Origin: Varibaculum prostatecancerukia
GTDB taxonomy: Bacteria > Actinomycetota > Actinomycetes > Actinomycetales > Actinomycetaceae
NCBI RefSeq assembly: GCF_943169825.2
Contig: NZ_OW968402.1
Location: 2,108,001-2,172,000, forward strand
Reading direction: 5' to 3'
DNA length: 64,000 nucleotides
In this document: positions 49,590-59,307 of the stretch, one piece after another
Layout of the letters: every line of letters starts with the position of its first letter
How positions within the stretch are numbered: the first letter of the stretch is position 1
The notes under the pieces: generated by a model
What the model was told of the DNA's origin: nothing
Database searches by the model: none
The model's input: only the letters and a program-made list of their open reading frames with translations
Program-made: the position numbers and the translations under genes

Positions 49590-50381
49590 CTAGCCAATTT
49601 TTGGAGCAACCCACACCAGGGTGTAATAGGGCAAAGTGACATTTTGGCTGGGGTCTAAAGCCAAATCGCCCCACAGATACGATCGCAGATTACTCTGCAT
49701 ATGTTGCTTCCCCCGCTCACTAGCCTTCAGATAGGAAGAGCGGGTCTTGGCCAGGGCAAAGAGGGCGGCAACTGGGATAGATATTCCCCATTGGAACAGT
49801 TTCAGCTCCGGGGTAGCGAATTGTTTTCCTACTTGCGGCACTCGGTCCGGGTGGTGCACATCCCCGGAACGCATCACCCGCGAAAGCCGCTTTACCCAGG
49901 GGAAAGACACATTCATCTGGTTGTAGATGATCACTAGGCGTCCGCCGGGTTTCATCACTGTGGCCGCGGCTGCGCAAGCCGCCTCCCTATCGACCCAATG
50001 CCAGGATTGCGCAAAACAAAGCGCATCGAAAGTATTGGGTGCAAATAAGTCGGCGACGTCCTCGGCCTTCCCTTCAAAAAGAGGGACTTGCGGGAGGGAT
50101 TCGCGGAACATTTCCCGCATGGACGCCGCGGGCTCTAGGGCGCTAACTTTTACCCCCTGCGCTACTAACGCCCGGGTAAACTTCCCGCTACCAGCCCCAA
50201 CATCTAAAACTTGGGGGTTTGCTAATCCGGAGAGCCCCGCGCGAACAGCAGCTGGTAGATAGGCGGGCCGGTAACGTTCATAATCAGTTCCGGCCAAAGT
50301 GTAGGGGTTTCCTCCGCGCGCAGCTCCGCCAACCTGCTGCTCATCGGTAATACTTCCAGGAGGCGGACCTAGATTAACCAT
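49590..50381 (-). CDS. Class I SAM-dependent methyltransferase
   Basis: About 263 residues from ATG 50381, overlapping the dciA end; the longer frame to 50456 overlaps it more and has a weaker start. Methyltransferase motif I VLDVGAGSGKFTRAL, followed by an acidic residue in ALEPAASM and by FDALCFAQSWHWVD. It belongs to the UbiE/class I methyltransferase type; the substrate is unknown (small molecule or lipid). Often annotated next to actinobacterial housekeeping genes. Confidence 0.85.
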   Translation of the reverse strand: MVNLGPPPGSITDEQQVGGAARGGNPYTLAGTDYERYRPAYLPAAVRAGLSGLANPQVLDVGAGSGKFTRALVAQGVKVSALEPAASMREMFRESLPQVPLFEGKAEDVADLFAPNTFDALCFAQSWHWVDREAACAAAATVMKPGGRLVIIYNQMNVSFPWVKRLSRVMRSGDVHHPDRVPQVGKQFATPELKLFQWGISIPVAALFALAKTRSSYLKASERGKQHMQSNLRSYLWGDLALDPSQNVTLPYYTLVWVAPKIG

Positions 50382-51039
50382 AGGTATCGCGGGGACCGCG
50401 CCCTTTAACCGAACGTGGTCCATGTTTCCAGGAGGGTGCCTGCGGGCCCAGCACAATCAACCTTTTTATCACCACAGAACCGGCATGATCCTCAATTAAT
50501 CCCATTAACTGCGGAATCAGATTACGCAGCTCGCTTGCCCAACGGGTAGAGTCGCAGCGCACCACCACATCCCCATCTTTGATTGATTCGATTTGCGCGT
50601 GTTGAGCCACCTGGCTACCAACTATTTGTTCCCAATTGGCTTTCAGTTTGCCCACATCCAGCATTTGCCCGAAGCCAAAGTTATGTACATATTTTTCCCA
50701 AACCGCGCTTAACCTGCGTGGTTCCCTCCGTGACCATCTGCCGCCGTGGCCTCCACCTGCCAGTCCCGGAGAGGGCTGTAACTGTGCTAATCCGGGAACT
50801 CGATCGCGGGCGTAGCTATCATTTATTCCCTTAATCTTCCCCAGCGAGATTTCCTCGGACTCTAGGGAGTCAGTGTCTTTAGAAGCGGTGGCAGCTAGCC
50901 CGTCCCAGTTGCGTCGTCCCCGATAACGTCGCAGCTCGCCAGCCGACATTCTGATTAGCCCTTTAGAAAAGGCGTGTTCTTGGGCGGCGCGCAGCACCCG
51001 CTGAGTGTAGGTAGGAGTTTCCTCTGGCTGCTCGCTCAT
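50374..51039 (-). CDS. dciA: DciA-type (DUF721) helicase-loader-like protein
   Basis: 221 residues. The C-terminal DUF721 domain contains LKANWEQIVGSQVAQHAQIESIKDGDVVVRCDSTRWASELRNLIPQLMGLI. DciA helps load the replicative helicase in bacteria without DnaC/DnaI. Its position behind recF is the actinobacterial norm. ATGA overlap with the recF stop. Confidence 0.92.
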   Translation of the reverse strand: MSEQPEETPTYTQRVLRAAQEHAFSKGLIRMSAGELRRYRGRRNWDGLAATASKDTDSLESEEISLGKIKGINDSYARDRVPGLAQLQPSPGLAGGGHGGRWSRREPRRLSAVWEKYVHNFGFGQMLDVGKLKANWEQIVGSQVAQHAQIESIKDGDVVVRCDSTRWASELRNLIPQLMGLIEDHAGSVVIKRLIVLGPQAPSWKHGPRSVKGRGPRDTYG

Positions 51040-52349
51040 GAGGGATCCTGCCGGTTATCTTCGCGGAGAGCTTCCCCGCTGACTTCGCCAGATACGGTCA
51101 TTGGGGTGACGGTGGTTCCTTGGGCGGCGCGCAGCACCTCAAAAAAATGTGCTTCTATTTCGGGGGGTAAATCTTTACGGCTGGTGGCGGTAATCAACAC
51201 CTGATCAGCGCGGTTCATGAAATCGAGGAGGGCGGATCTGCGGGAAGGATCCAGTTCCGCAAAAACGTCATCCAAGATCAGGATGGGAGTTTCCCCCACC
51301 TGCCGTAACAGCTCAAACTGTCCTAGGCGTAAAGCGAGGGCGGCGCTCCAGGTTTCTCCGTGGGAAGCAAACCCCTTCACCGGTAAGGCATCTAACATCA
51401 CCGCTAAATCATCGCGGTGCGCACCTGCCAGGTTGACCCCGCGAATCAGTTCTTCCTCGCGGCGAGCCGCGAAAGTTTCTCGGAGTGCCGCCTCGACTGC
51501 CTGCGGGTCAGCCAAATCAGCGGGAGCCGCGAACGACGGCACATAGGACAATCCCAAGGTTTGGGAGGAGTTCGCCAGATGTTCTTCTCCTAAAACCAGC
51601 AGGTAAGCCTGCACCGCGTGAGGGGTAAGCGCCTGCAAAGCCCGGACTCTACCCGCAATTAAACGCGCTCCCACCTGGGCTAACTGATTATTCCAAACAT
51701 CGAGGGTAGATAGTTCTAAAGATAGATCTGCCCCGCGGCGCTTCTTTTTTGCCGCCTGCTTCAACAGGGCGCCGCGCTGGCGCAAAATCTTTTGATGCTG
51801 ACTGATAGTGCCGGCCTCTACCGGCCACAGTTGCACCAATAAGTCATCGAGGAAACGTCTGCGAGCTGCCGGATCGCCTTGTAAAATATCTAAATCTTCG
51901 GGAGCGAACAGCGTAGTAGCAATCAGACCTCGTACCTGTTTTAGAGGTACCGGGGAGCGCGCTAGGCGGGCGCGATTAGCCCTCCCGGAACCTATTTCCA
52001 GGTCTACTTGCATTTCGTGATCCTGGCTGTGGGCTTTCACTCGAATAACTGCCGCCCCTGGCGCGGTACTCTCAGAACTGCTATCTGCCTGTTCGCCCTC
52101 GGTTTCTGAACCTGCTAGCGCCGTTCCCTCGCGGGCAGCGAGCGCCGCCGATTGGGGGGCGAAGCGCACCAGCGCGCTGTCTGCACTGGAGCGATGGGAG
52201 TGGAAGTTCGTTAAATACCCGATTGCCTCCACAAAATTGGTTTTACCTTGACCATTGGGGCCAACCAGGATATTTACCCCCGGCGATAAATGCACAACGC
52301 AGTGGTGAAAACTGCGGTAATCATCCAGGGCAATATCGGAAATATACAT
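51036..52349 (-). CDS. recF: DNA replication and repair protein RecF
   Basis: 437 residues, longer than most RecF (about 370-400) due to an acidic insertion at about 73-105. Walker A VGPNGQGKTN, signature ALRLGQFELLR and Walker B PILILDDVFAELD. SMC-like ATPase that loads RecA at gaps. Downstream of dnaN. Confidence 0.96.
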   Translation of the reverse strand: MYISDIALDDYRSFHHCVVHLSPGVNILVGPNGQGKTNFVEAIGYLTNFHSHRSSADSALVRFAPQSAALAAREGTALAGSETEGEQADSSSESTAPGAAVIRVKAHSQDHEMQVDLEIGSGRANRARLARSPVPLKQVRGLIATTLFAPEDLDILQGDPAARRRFLDDLLVQLWPVEAGTISQHQKILRQRGALLKQAAKKKRRGADLSLELSTLDVWNNQLAQVGARLIAGRVRALQALTPHAVQAYLLVLGEEHLANSSQTLGLSYVPSFAAPADLADPQAVEAALRETFAARREEELIRGVNLAGAHRDDLAVMLDALPVKGFASHGETWSAALALRLGQFELLRQVGETPILILDDVFAELDPSRRSALLDFMNRADQVLITATSRKDLPPEIEAHFFEVLRAAQGTTVTPMTVSGEVSGEALREDNRQDPS

Positions 52350-52373
52350 GGCTTTGGGCGCTACCCCGCCTGA

Positions 52374-53507
52374 CTAGGAAGAATAGCGAATCGGCATTAG
52401 CAGATACCTAAAGTCCACAGAATCGTCACCATCTAGTTCTTCCTGTCCGGTAATCACCGCCGGCTTGGTGGGGTGAGTAAAGGACATCCGCACATAGTCG
52501 GAATCCAAAGCGCCTAAACCATCCAGGAGATACTGGGAGTCAAACACAATCATCATTGGCTCATCTGCAATAAAGGTGCAGGTCATTTCTTCATGCGCCT
52601 GCGCATCATTGCCCTGCCCGGCCTCTAAAGTAAGGGTGCCATCCGCGAAATTCATGCGGATCTGGGCGCTGCGGTCAGTCACCAAAGAGACACGTTTAAT
52701 TGCCTGCTCAAGTTCTTCGCGGCGAACCACTGCCTTAATAGGCGCTTCTTTGGGGAAAAGGCTGGTCACCGGAGGATAATCTCCTTCGGTTAGCTGGGAA
52801 GTAATCTTGCGTCCTCCGGCTTCTAGGGCGATAATCGCCCCACCCTCGGAAGAGTTTTCTAAACCTAAATGAATCTCTCCTGCGCCGGAAAGTGCCTTGG
52901 CCATTTCCGAAAGAATCCGTGACTTTACCAGCGCATCTGCGGAAAAATCAGTTTCTTTAGGTTGCCATTCCATTTGCCGTACCGCCAGGCGATAGCGGTC
53001 GGTAGCCATTAGGCTCAGGTGGGAATCCGCCAGTTCCATCCGCACCGTGGCCAGCAAAGGTAGGGCTTCATCGGAGGAGGCAGCGCGGGAAACCTGGGCT
53101 ACTGCGCGCGCGAACTCAACCGAGTCGAGTTCTCCGATAGCCTCGGGGATTTGCGGCAAAGCCGGGTAATCATCCAGGGGCATCACTGCCAACTGGAAAC
53201 TGGAGGCGCCGCAGGAAATGCTGACTTTACCCCCCTCCATCTGCACAGTTACCGGCTTCTTGGGGAGCTGTTTGCAGATATTAGCCACCATTTTTCCGGA
53301 AACCAGGACTTCGCCCTCTGATTCCACATCGGCCTCAAATTGGTTCCGAGAGGAAACTTCATAGTCGAAGCTGGACAAGGTGACGATCCCGGCCTTGGCG
53401 CTCATCCACACCCCGCCTAATACCGCCACTGCTGGACGTGCCGGCAAAGTGCGGGCGGTCCAACTGATTGCGTCCTCGAAAACATCCCGCTCGACTACGA
53501 ACTTCAT
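52374..53507 (-). CDS. dnaN: DNA polymerase III beta clamp
   Basis: 377 residues, three clamp domains; begins MKFVVERDVFEDAISWTARTLPARPAVAVLGGV and ends DSVDFRYLLMPIRYSS, with the C-terminal MPIR typical of the clamp. Sliding clamp of the replisome. Unusually, dnaA is not immediately upstream. Confidence 0.97.
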   Translation of the reverse strand: MKFVVERDVFEDAISWTARTLPARPAVAVLGGVWMSAKAGIVTLSSFDYEVSSRNQFEADVESEGEVLVSGKMVANICKQLPKKPVTVQMEGGKVSISCGASSFQLAVMPLDDYPALPQIPEAIGELDSVEFARAVAQVSRAASSDEALPLLATVRMELADSHLSLMATDRYRLAVRQMEWQPKETDFSADALVKSRILSEMAKALSGAGEIHLGLENSSEGGAIIALEAGGRKITSQLTEGDYPPVTSLFPKEAPIKAVVRREELEQAIKRVSLVTDRSAQIRMNFADGTLTLEAGQGNDAQAHEEMTCTFIADEPMMIVFDSQYLLDGLGALDSDYVRMSFTHPTKPAVITGQEELDGDDSVDFRYLLMPIRYSS

Positions 53508-53714
53508 GCGCTGCCCCTTTTATCTTCTTGACCATGGTGTATGGCGCGAAATTTGCAAAATCCAGCCGGTGAAAACCGGGCTGAATAATTTGTTCCAGTC
53601 TCCCATTATAGGGTTTCGCACCCCGATTAGCACTAAAGCGCCAAAAACTGGGGATAACGCGCCGATTCTTACTTTACGGGACAGATTATTCGCAGCTGCA
53701 ACCGGTTTTGAGGG

Positions 53715-54509
53715 TTAGCTTCTCAGGTTTAACTGGGGTGCGGCCGCGATGAGTTCGCGAGTATAGTCCTGCTGCGGATGAGAAAACACCTGCTCAACCG
53801 GACCTTGCTCTACGATTATTCCCTCTCGCATCACTATTACCCGCTGGCAAAGGTGACGCACCACCGCCAGGTCGTGACTGACAAACAGCAAAGTCAAGTT
53901 TTCCCGCTGGGCAATCTGCATTATCAGATTCAAAACTTGAGCACGCACTGAAACGTCCAGCGCGGAAACTGCTTCATCAGCTATTAGCACGTCAGGACGC
54001 GCTGATAGGGCGCGGGCGAGGGCGATTCGTTGCCGCTGGCCTCCCGAAAACTGGTGGGGATATTTATCGGCGTCTTCGCTGCTTAAACCGACTTCTGCCA
54101 GTACTTCCTCTAGGCGAGCGGGGATATCAGTAGGCACCCCCTCGCGTCCGCGAACCCAGGGGGAACGCAGCGGTTCGGTAATAATTTTGCCCACCCGCAT
54201 CCGCGGATCCAGGGAACTGAGCGGATCTTGAAACACGATTTGTACCCGGGCACGCAACTCCCCTAACTGCTTTTCTTTTAATCCGGTAATCGTGCGACCC
54301 GCGAATTTGATTTCTCCGCTAGTAGGACGGGAAAGAGCACATAGCATCCGAATTAAGGTGGATTTTCCGGAACCGGATTCGCCTACGATTCCCAGACGTT
54401 CCCCGGCAGTGACTTCCAGGCTTACTCCAGCTACCGCGCGTACCTCTCCGGAGGAACGCGGATAGATTTTCACTAAATCTTGGGCGCGGAAAATCGGTTG
54501 CTCACTCAT
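53715..54509 (-). CDS. oppF: Oligopeptide ABC transporter ATPase (OppF/DppF)
   Basis: 264 residues from ATG 54509 (AGGGGGAGCG before it); the frame extends to 54530. Walker [25 protein letters not shown], signature [15 protein letters not shown], Walker [12 protein letters not shown]. Last gene of the operon, overlapping oppD. One of two ATPases driving peptide uptake. Confidence 0.93.
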   Translation of the reverse strand: MSEQPIFRAQDLVKIYPRSSGEVRAVAGVSLEVTAGERLGIVGESGSGKSTLIRMLCALSRPTSGEIKFAGRTITGLKEKQLGELRARVQIVFQDPLSSLDPRMRVGKIITEPLRSPWVRGREGVPTDIPARLEEVLAEVGLSSEDADKYPHQFSGGQRQRIALARALSARPDVLIADEAVSALDVSVRAQVLNLIMQIAQRENLTLLFVSHDLAVVRHLCQRVIVMREGIIVEQGPVEQVFSHPQQDYTRELIAAAPQLNLRS

Positions 54510-55326
54510 CGCTCCCCCTAAAGAAATCACTCAGGACGGGCAGGCGTGCTCCCGGTTTTACCGCCGCGATATCGGCGGTTGCCAGCAGGCCGCGCGTATA
54601 GGGATGTTTAGGCTGTTCCAGCACTTGCCGCAGGGAACCGTGTTCCACGATTTGCCCCCGATACATCACCAGCAGATAGTCACATATCTGGTTAACCACC
54701 GCTAAATCGTGGCTGATAAACAGACAGGCAGAGGCGCTTCGAGACAGCTCTTTATCTAAAAGCCGGAGCACCTTCGCCTGCACAGTAACGTCCAAAGCAG
54801 TGGTGGGTTCATCGCAAATCAGCAGTTGCGGGGCATTTATCAGCGCCATTGCCATCATTACTCGCTGACGTTGTCCCCCAGACAGCTGATGAGGAAAGGC
54901 GTTGGCGCTCTGCTCCGGCTGGGGCAAACCCACCCGTTCCAGCATTTTTATGACTTCCTGGCGCTTGTCACTCCGTCCGCGTTGATGCAGCGCTAAAACC
55001 TCCGCCACCTGTTTACCGACTCGCATCGTGGGGTCGAGGGCGGTCATCGGTTCTTGAAAAATCATCCCGATTTTAGCGCCTCGCAACCGCGCCATCTGTC
55101 TATCTGCCAGCGGCAATAATTCTTTTCCGTCAAGGGAAACCGACCCGGAGATTTTTGCGCCCTCCCCGAGCAGACCCATTAGGGCGAGCGCGGTCACTGA
55201 TTTCCCCGAACCAGATTCACCAATCAAACCCACCCGCGCCTGGGGCGGAATCTCGAAACTGATTCCTTTAACTACCTGGCGTCCTCTAAAGGAAACCTGC
55301 AGGTTATCTACTATTAGTCCCTTCAT
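54502..55326 (-). CDS. oppD: Oligopeptide ABC transporter ATPase (OppD/DppD)
   Basis: 274 residues. Walker [25 protein letters not shown], signature [15 protein letters not shown], Walker B LICDEPTTALD. Overlaps oppC by 4 nt. Confidence 0.93.
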   Translation of the reverse strand: MKGLIVDNLQVSFRGRQVVKGISFEIPPQARVGLIGESGSGKSVTALALMGLLGEGAKISGSVSLDGKELLPLADRQMARLRGAKIGMIFQEPMTALDPTMRVGKQVAEVLALHQRGRSDKRQEVIKMLERVGLPQPEQSANAFPHQLSGGQRQRVMMAMALINAPQLLICDEPTTALDVTVQAKVLRLLDKELSRSASACLFISHDLAVVNQICDYLLVMYRGQIVEHGSLRQVLEQPKHPYTRGLLATADIAAVKPGARLPVLSDFFRGSDE

Positions 55327-56162
55327 TGCCGCTCCCGAAGTCGCGGATCTAGCACCTCGCGCAGCCCGTCACCTAAAAGGTTGAACCCTAAAACAGTCAG
55401 AGCAATCCCCAGGGCGGGCCACAGCGCCAACTGCGGATTTACCAGCAGCGACTTTTGGGCCTCAAACAGCATCAACCCCCAGGTGGGAGTGTCGGGACGG
55501 GTACCTAACCCCAGGTAGGAAAGGGCGGCCTCCGCCAAAATTGCGAGGGCGAAACTTACCGAGGCCTGCACGATGATTGTGGGAGCGATATTGGGTAACA
55601 CGTGGGTGAAGGTGGCGCGATAGCGGGGAGTACCTGCCGCCCTGGCCGCCACCATATAGTCCTGCGACATTACCCCCAAGGTGGCTGCCCGGATATTGCG
55701 GGCAAATGCGGGAGTCGAGGCGATTCCGATCGCCACCATCGCGGTCCAGGTGGAACCGGATCCGCGCGCCGCCGCCAGCAAAATCGCCAGGAGTAGGGCG
55801 GGGAAGGCATAGAGAATATCTAGGGAGCGCTCAATAATTCTGGCCGGCCATCCTCCACGCCCCGCAGCATAAACACCCAGCGGAACCCCGATTATGGCGC
55901 CGATACTGACGGAAACTATCCCCACCAGCAGACAGATTCCGGCTCCCGAAAGCATCCTCGAAAACACGTCGCGTCCAAAATCGTCAGTTCCGAAAATATG
56001 GGAGGAAGAGGGCGCACTTAAACGCTGCTCGCTAACTTCCGTAGGGTCAAATGGCAGATAGAGGAAAGATATTATTCCCATCAGCACGATGAGACTTACT
56101 AGCGCGATCCCGATCCACAGATTGGGCTGGCGGCGTAACGATAGTTCCCGGTCGGTTTTCAT
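55323..56162 (-). CDS. oppC: Oligopeptide ABC transporter permease (OppC/DppC)
   Basis: 279 residues, one N-terminal and five core helices, IFGTDDFGRDVFSRMLSGA and the EAA-like loop VAARAAGTPRYRATFTHVLPNIAPTII of OppC permeases. Overlaps oppB by 4 nt. Confidence 0.94.
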   Translation of the reverse strand: MKTDRELSLRRQPNLWIGIALVSLIVLMGIISFLYLPFDPTEVSEQRLSAPSSSHIFGTDDFGRDVFSRMLSGAGICLLVGIVSVSIGAIIGVPLGVYAAGRGGWPARIIERSLDILYAFPALLLAILLAAARGSGSTWTAMVAIGIASTPAFARNIRAATLGVMSQDYMVAARAAGTPRYRATFTHVLPNIAPTIIVQASVSFALAILAEAALSYLGLGTRPDTPTWGLMLFEAQKSLLVNPQLALWPALGIALTVLGFNLLGDGLREVLDPRLRERQ

Positions 56163-57121
56163 CGCTCCACCCCCTGCCGGATTCGAGGATCCAGTAACTG
56201 GTAAACCACGTCTACCAGCGCATTAATTACCAATACCGCCGCGACCAGAATCATCACTACCGCTTGCACTACGGTTAAATCTCGCTGCCCAACCGCGGCG
56301 ATCAGGTAGGTGCCCAAACCGGGGATTGCAAATACTTGCTCTACGACAATCGCCCCTACCAGCAGGGTGGAAAGTTGCAGCCCCAAGACCGTGATTACCT
56401 GTAAAGATGCGTTTCTCACCCCGTGACGCACTAGCGCCCCCGGAAAACGCCAGCCAATCGCCCTCGCCGTGCGGAAATAGTCCTGTTTGATTACTTCGAT
56501 AAAAGCCGAGCGGGTGTAGCGGGTAAGTACCGCTCCTTGCACTATCGCTATCGAAAGTGCCGGCAGGAATAGATAGCGCGCCCATTCCAGCGGATCATCC
56601 TGGAAAGAAACGTAACCGTTTGCCGGCAACACCTGCAGTTTAACCGCAAAAACTATGGTCAGCAGCATTCCGGCAAGGAATGCGGGGATCGCCATCCCTA
56701 ACTGGCTGAGGACAGACACCACGATCCCGCTCTTACGGTTACGGCGCAATGCCCCGAGCATACCCAGGGGGATTGCCAGCACTAAAGCCAGGATCATCCC
56801 CGCGAACACCAGCGAGAATGTGGCCTCTAGGCGGTGGGGAAGCTGCTGAGAGATTGCCTGTCCGGTAAATATCGAGGTACCCGGATCTAGGCGTAGCATT
56901 CCACCCAACCAGCTGAAATAGCGCAAAATTAGTGGCTGATCCAGTCCCATAGCTGCCCGCAGTTGCGCCACCGAACCCGGGTCGGCATTCGCCCCTAAAA
57001 TCACGCCGGTCACGTCCCCTGGAAGCAGGTTTATCAGCAAGAACACCACTAGCGAAGCCACTAATAGGCTCACTATTAGGGTGGCTACCCGCTTCAGGAT
57101 GGCCTGTGCCGGCGCTTTCAT
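56159..57121 (-). CDS. oppB: Oligopeptide ABC transporter permease (OppB/DppB)
   Basis: 320 residues, six transmembrane helices, LLINLLPGDVTGVILG near the N-terminus and loop TARAIGWRFPGALVRHGVRNA. Partner of OppC. Begins 1 nt after oppA. Confidence 0.94.
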   Translation of the reverse strand: MKAPAQAILKRVATLIVSLLVASLVVFLLINLLPGDVTGVILGANADPGSVAQLRAAMGLDQPLILRYFSWLGGMLRLDPGTSIFTGQAISQQLPHRLEATFSLVFAGMILALVLAIPLGMLGALRRNRKSGIVVSVLSQLGMAIPAFLAGMLLTIVFAVKLQVLPANGYVSFQDDPLEWARYLFLPALSIAIVQGAVLTRYTRSAFIEVIKQDYFRTARAIGWRFPGALVRHGVRNASLQVITVLGLQLSTLLVGAIVVEQVFAIPGLGTYLIAAVGQRDLTVVQAVVMILVAAVLVINALVDVVYQLLDPRIRQGVER

Positions 57122-57122
57122 C

Positions 57123-58625
57123 TCAACTCTGGTAGCTAATAGACGATAGGTCGAAGGACAGCCCGGTTACATTCGCGGCTAGGCCGGAAATATCTGCCTT
57201 GGTCACAATCAGGTTGGGCAGCAGCCACAAGAATCCGGCGGCGGCATCATCAGAGAGTACCTTCGCGGCCTCCTTCATATATTTGACCTGGTCTTCCGGG
57301 GAAGCCTCATCGGCTTTTTGATACAAATCCCGGAACTCCTGCGAATCGTAATGCCAGTAATAATCGGTGTTGGTGAAGCGAGAAATATCGCGCGGCTCCA
57401 TATGGGCAACAATAGTCAGGTCGTAATTCGATTTGACCATTACCTCATCAATCCAACGCGCCGGGAACTCTAACTGCTCAATCTCTAAGGTAATCCCCAC
57501 TTTAGAAAGTTGGCTCTTAATATGGGTGGCCGCTCCCGAGGCATAGGGCAAAGTAGGAATCCGCATCTTGAGGGTGAGTCCCTCTCCGTATCCCGCTTCT
57601 GCCAACAGTTTCTTGGCTTTTTCCCGATCTAAAGGATAGGCAGAAGACAGATCTTCATACCAGGGATCAGTCGGCGGCACCATCGATCCAATCAACAAGC
57701 CTTTACCTGCCCAAACTGCGTCCCGCACCGCTTTGCGGTCAATGGCATAGTTAATAGCTTGGCGCACTCGCTTATCTTTGAGGGCTGCTTGCTGCTGATT
57801 CATCCCCATCACCACTTCGCCATTAGTGTGGCCTTCCAGCACTTTGAAGCGGGAATCATCGCTGAACTTATCGAGTGCCTGGGGGGCAGCCAGGTTAGAA
57901 ATAATATCTAGCGAACCAGAAAGCATCGCGGTATTCATCGCGTTAGGGTCGGAGAAATAGCGGAAAGTCGCTCCTTTGACCTTCGGTTTTTCACCCCAAT
58001 ACTTCTGATTAGTGGCTAACTGGATTTCTTCCCCCTGTCGCCACTCTTTCAAGGTATAAGGGCCAGAACCTGCCGGTTTAGTCGCCAAGTCACCCTTATC
58101 GAGTGCCTGCGGATCATAAATAATCCCGGCAGTCGAACTCAGGTAATACAGCCACGCATTCGAGGGGTGCGACAGCTCAAACTGGACTTTGTTTCCCCCG
58201 AGGTCTTTCACCGCCTTCAGGGCTTCCATTTCTTGCTTGCGGGTAGGGCTCACGGTTTTATCAGTCAGCAAATAGTTGAAAGATTTGGCGACCGCCGCCC
58301 CATCAACCGGGGCACCCGAAGCAAACTTCGCGTCTTTCAAAGTAAAGGTATAGGTCTTGCGATCAGCAGAAACCTGGTACTCTTTCGCCAGCAGTGGCAC
58401 CAGCTTGCCCTTGCCGTCCACCCGCAGCAAAGTTTCATACACGTTATAGAGCAACGCATAGGTAATCGCCGCCGCATCGTTATGCGAGGGATCTAAAGTC
58501 GAGGGCGTAGCATGCACCCCGATAGTCAGCACTCGCTCGGATTTACTATTTGACGAATTGGTACTGGAACAGCCAGCTAACACCAAACCGGCAACAGCCA
58601 GCACAGCCAAAAGACGCTTACGCAA
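57123..58625 (-). CDS. oppA: Oligopeptide-binding lipoprotein (OppA/DppA type)
   Basis: 500 residues. Lipobox VLAGCSS with Cys19. Family 5 extracellular solute-binding protein: LTIGVHATPSTLDPSHNDAAAITYALLYNVYETLLRVD, GEIQLATNQKYWGEKPKVKGATFRYF. Binds peptides (or nickel/heme in some members) outside the membrane. First gene of oppABCDF. Confidence 0.94.
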   Translation of the reverse strand: MRKRLLAVLAVAGLVLAGCSSTNSSNSKSERVLTIGVHATPSTLDPSHNDAAAITYALLYNVYETLLRVDGKGKLVPLLAKEYQVSADRKTYTFTLKDAKFASGAPVDGAAVAKSFNYLLTDKTVSPTRKQEMEALKAVKDLGGNKVQFELSHPSNAWLYYLSSTAGIIYDPQALDKGDLATKPAGSGPYTLKEWRQGEEIQLATNQKYWGEKPKVKGATFRYFSDPNAMNTAMLSGSLDIISNLAAPQALDKFSDDSRFKVLEGHTNGEVVMGMNQQQAALKDKRVRQAINYAIDRKAVRDAVWAGKGLLIGSMVPPTDPWYEDLSSAYPLDREKAKKLLAEAGYGEGLTLKMRIPTLPYASGAATHIKSQLSKVGITLEIEQLEFPARWIDEVMVKSNYDLTIVAHMEPRDISRFTNTDYYWHYDSQEFRDLYQKADEASPEDQVKYMKEAAKVLSDDAAAGFLWLLPNLIVTKADISGLAANVTGLSFDLSSISYQS

Positions 58626-59085
58626 GGATCTCCCCTTTATCGGCGATGGGTCATGATCGTTTCAATCATAACGCTTGCCCGCCCCGCCCGAATTTTTCGC
58701 TCACTGCCAGCTACGAGGATGGATTGCGTAAACACAGACGAGGGCGCGGGGGAAGAAGTTTTTCCTCAGAACAAAATCAAAGAAACTGGACTGTTGAGCG
58801 CGTGGGGGCTAGGTTTTTCCTCCCGCCCAAGAATTCGAAAAACGTAGCGACGTTTTCCGAATCCTTATGCCCACCGCACCCACTCGGATAAAACCTAGCC
58901 CCCGTGCGACATCAAGTGGTTAGCTTCAAAATCTAAGGTGCCCGCAAGGGTCGCGGCCGGTAAAAGATACGAGAGGGGCTTGACCGGCGAAGCCGGTCAC
59001 GGGGTCCCCGGAGTGCTTTTACCGAGCCAGACCCGCAGCGCATGCTAAAGCAAAATGTGGATAACTGCAGGGATTAAACGAGTTC
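58626..59085. other. oppA upstream region with nested inverted repeats
   Basis: About 460 nt, no gene. GGGGGCTAGGTTTT (58804-58817) is inverted at 58890-58903. Inside lies ATTCGAAAAACGT (58833-58845) against ACGTTTTCCGAAT (58850-58862), one mismatch, giving a cruciform-like element. A GACCGGC-GAA-GCCGGTC hairpin lies at about 58982-58998. One TGTGGATAA (59056-59064) equals a DnaA box. Confidence 0.6.
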
Positions 59086-59161
<76 letters not shown>

Positions 59162-59307
59162 CTGCCATAAAGGCACGTTTTATTCTACAAGGACAACGGC
59201 CATTTCCCAACTTAGATTTTGGTTGCTTACCTCACTAAAGAACCCGTAAAGTAGTATTCAAATCCCTCCATTAAACGGCGGGAATTCACTTCTAGGAAAG
59301 GGTTTTC

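Noticed and set aside
59056-59064. DnaA box as part of an origin
   Set aside because: A single box without an AT-rich unwinding region or clustered boxes; not enough to call oriC.
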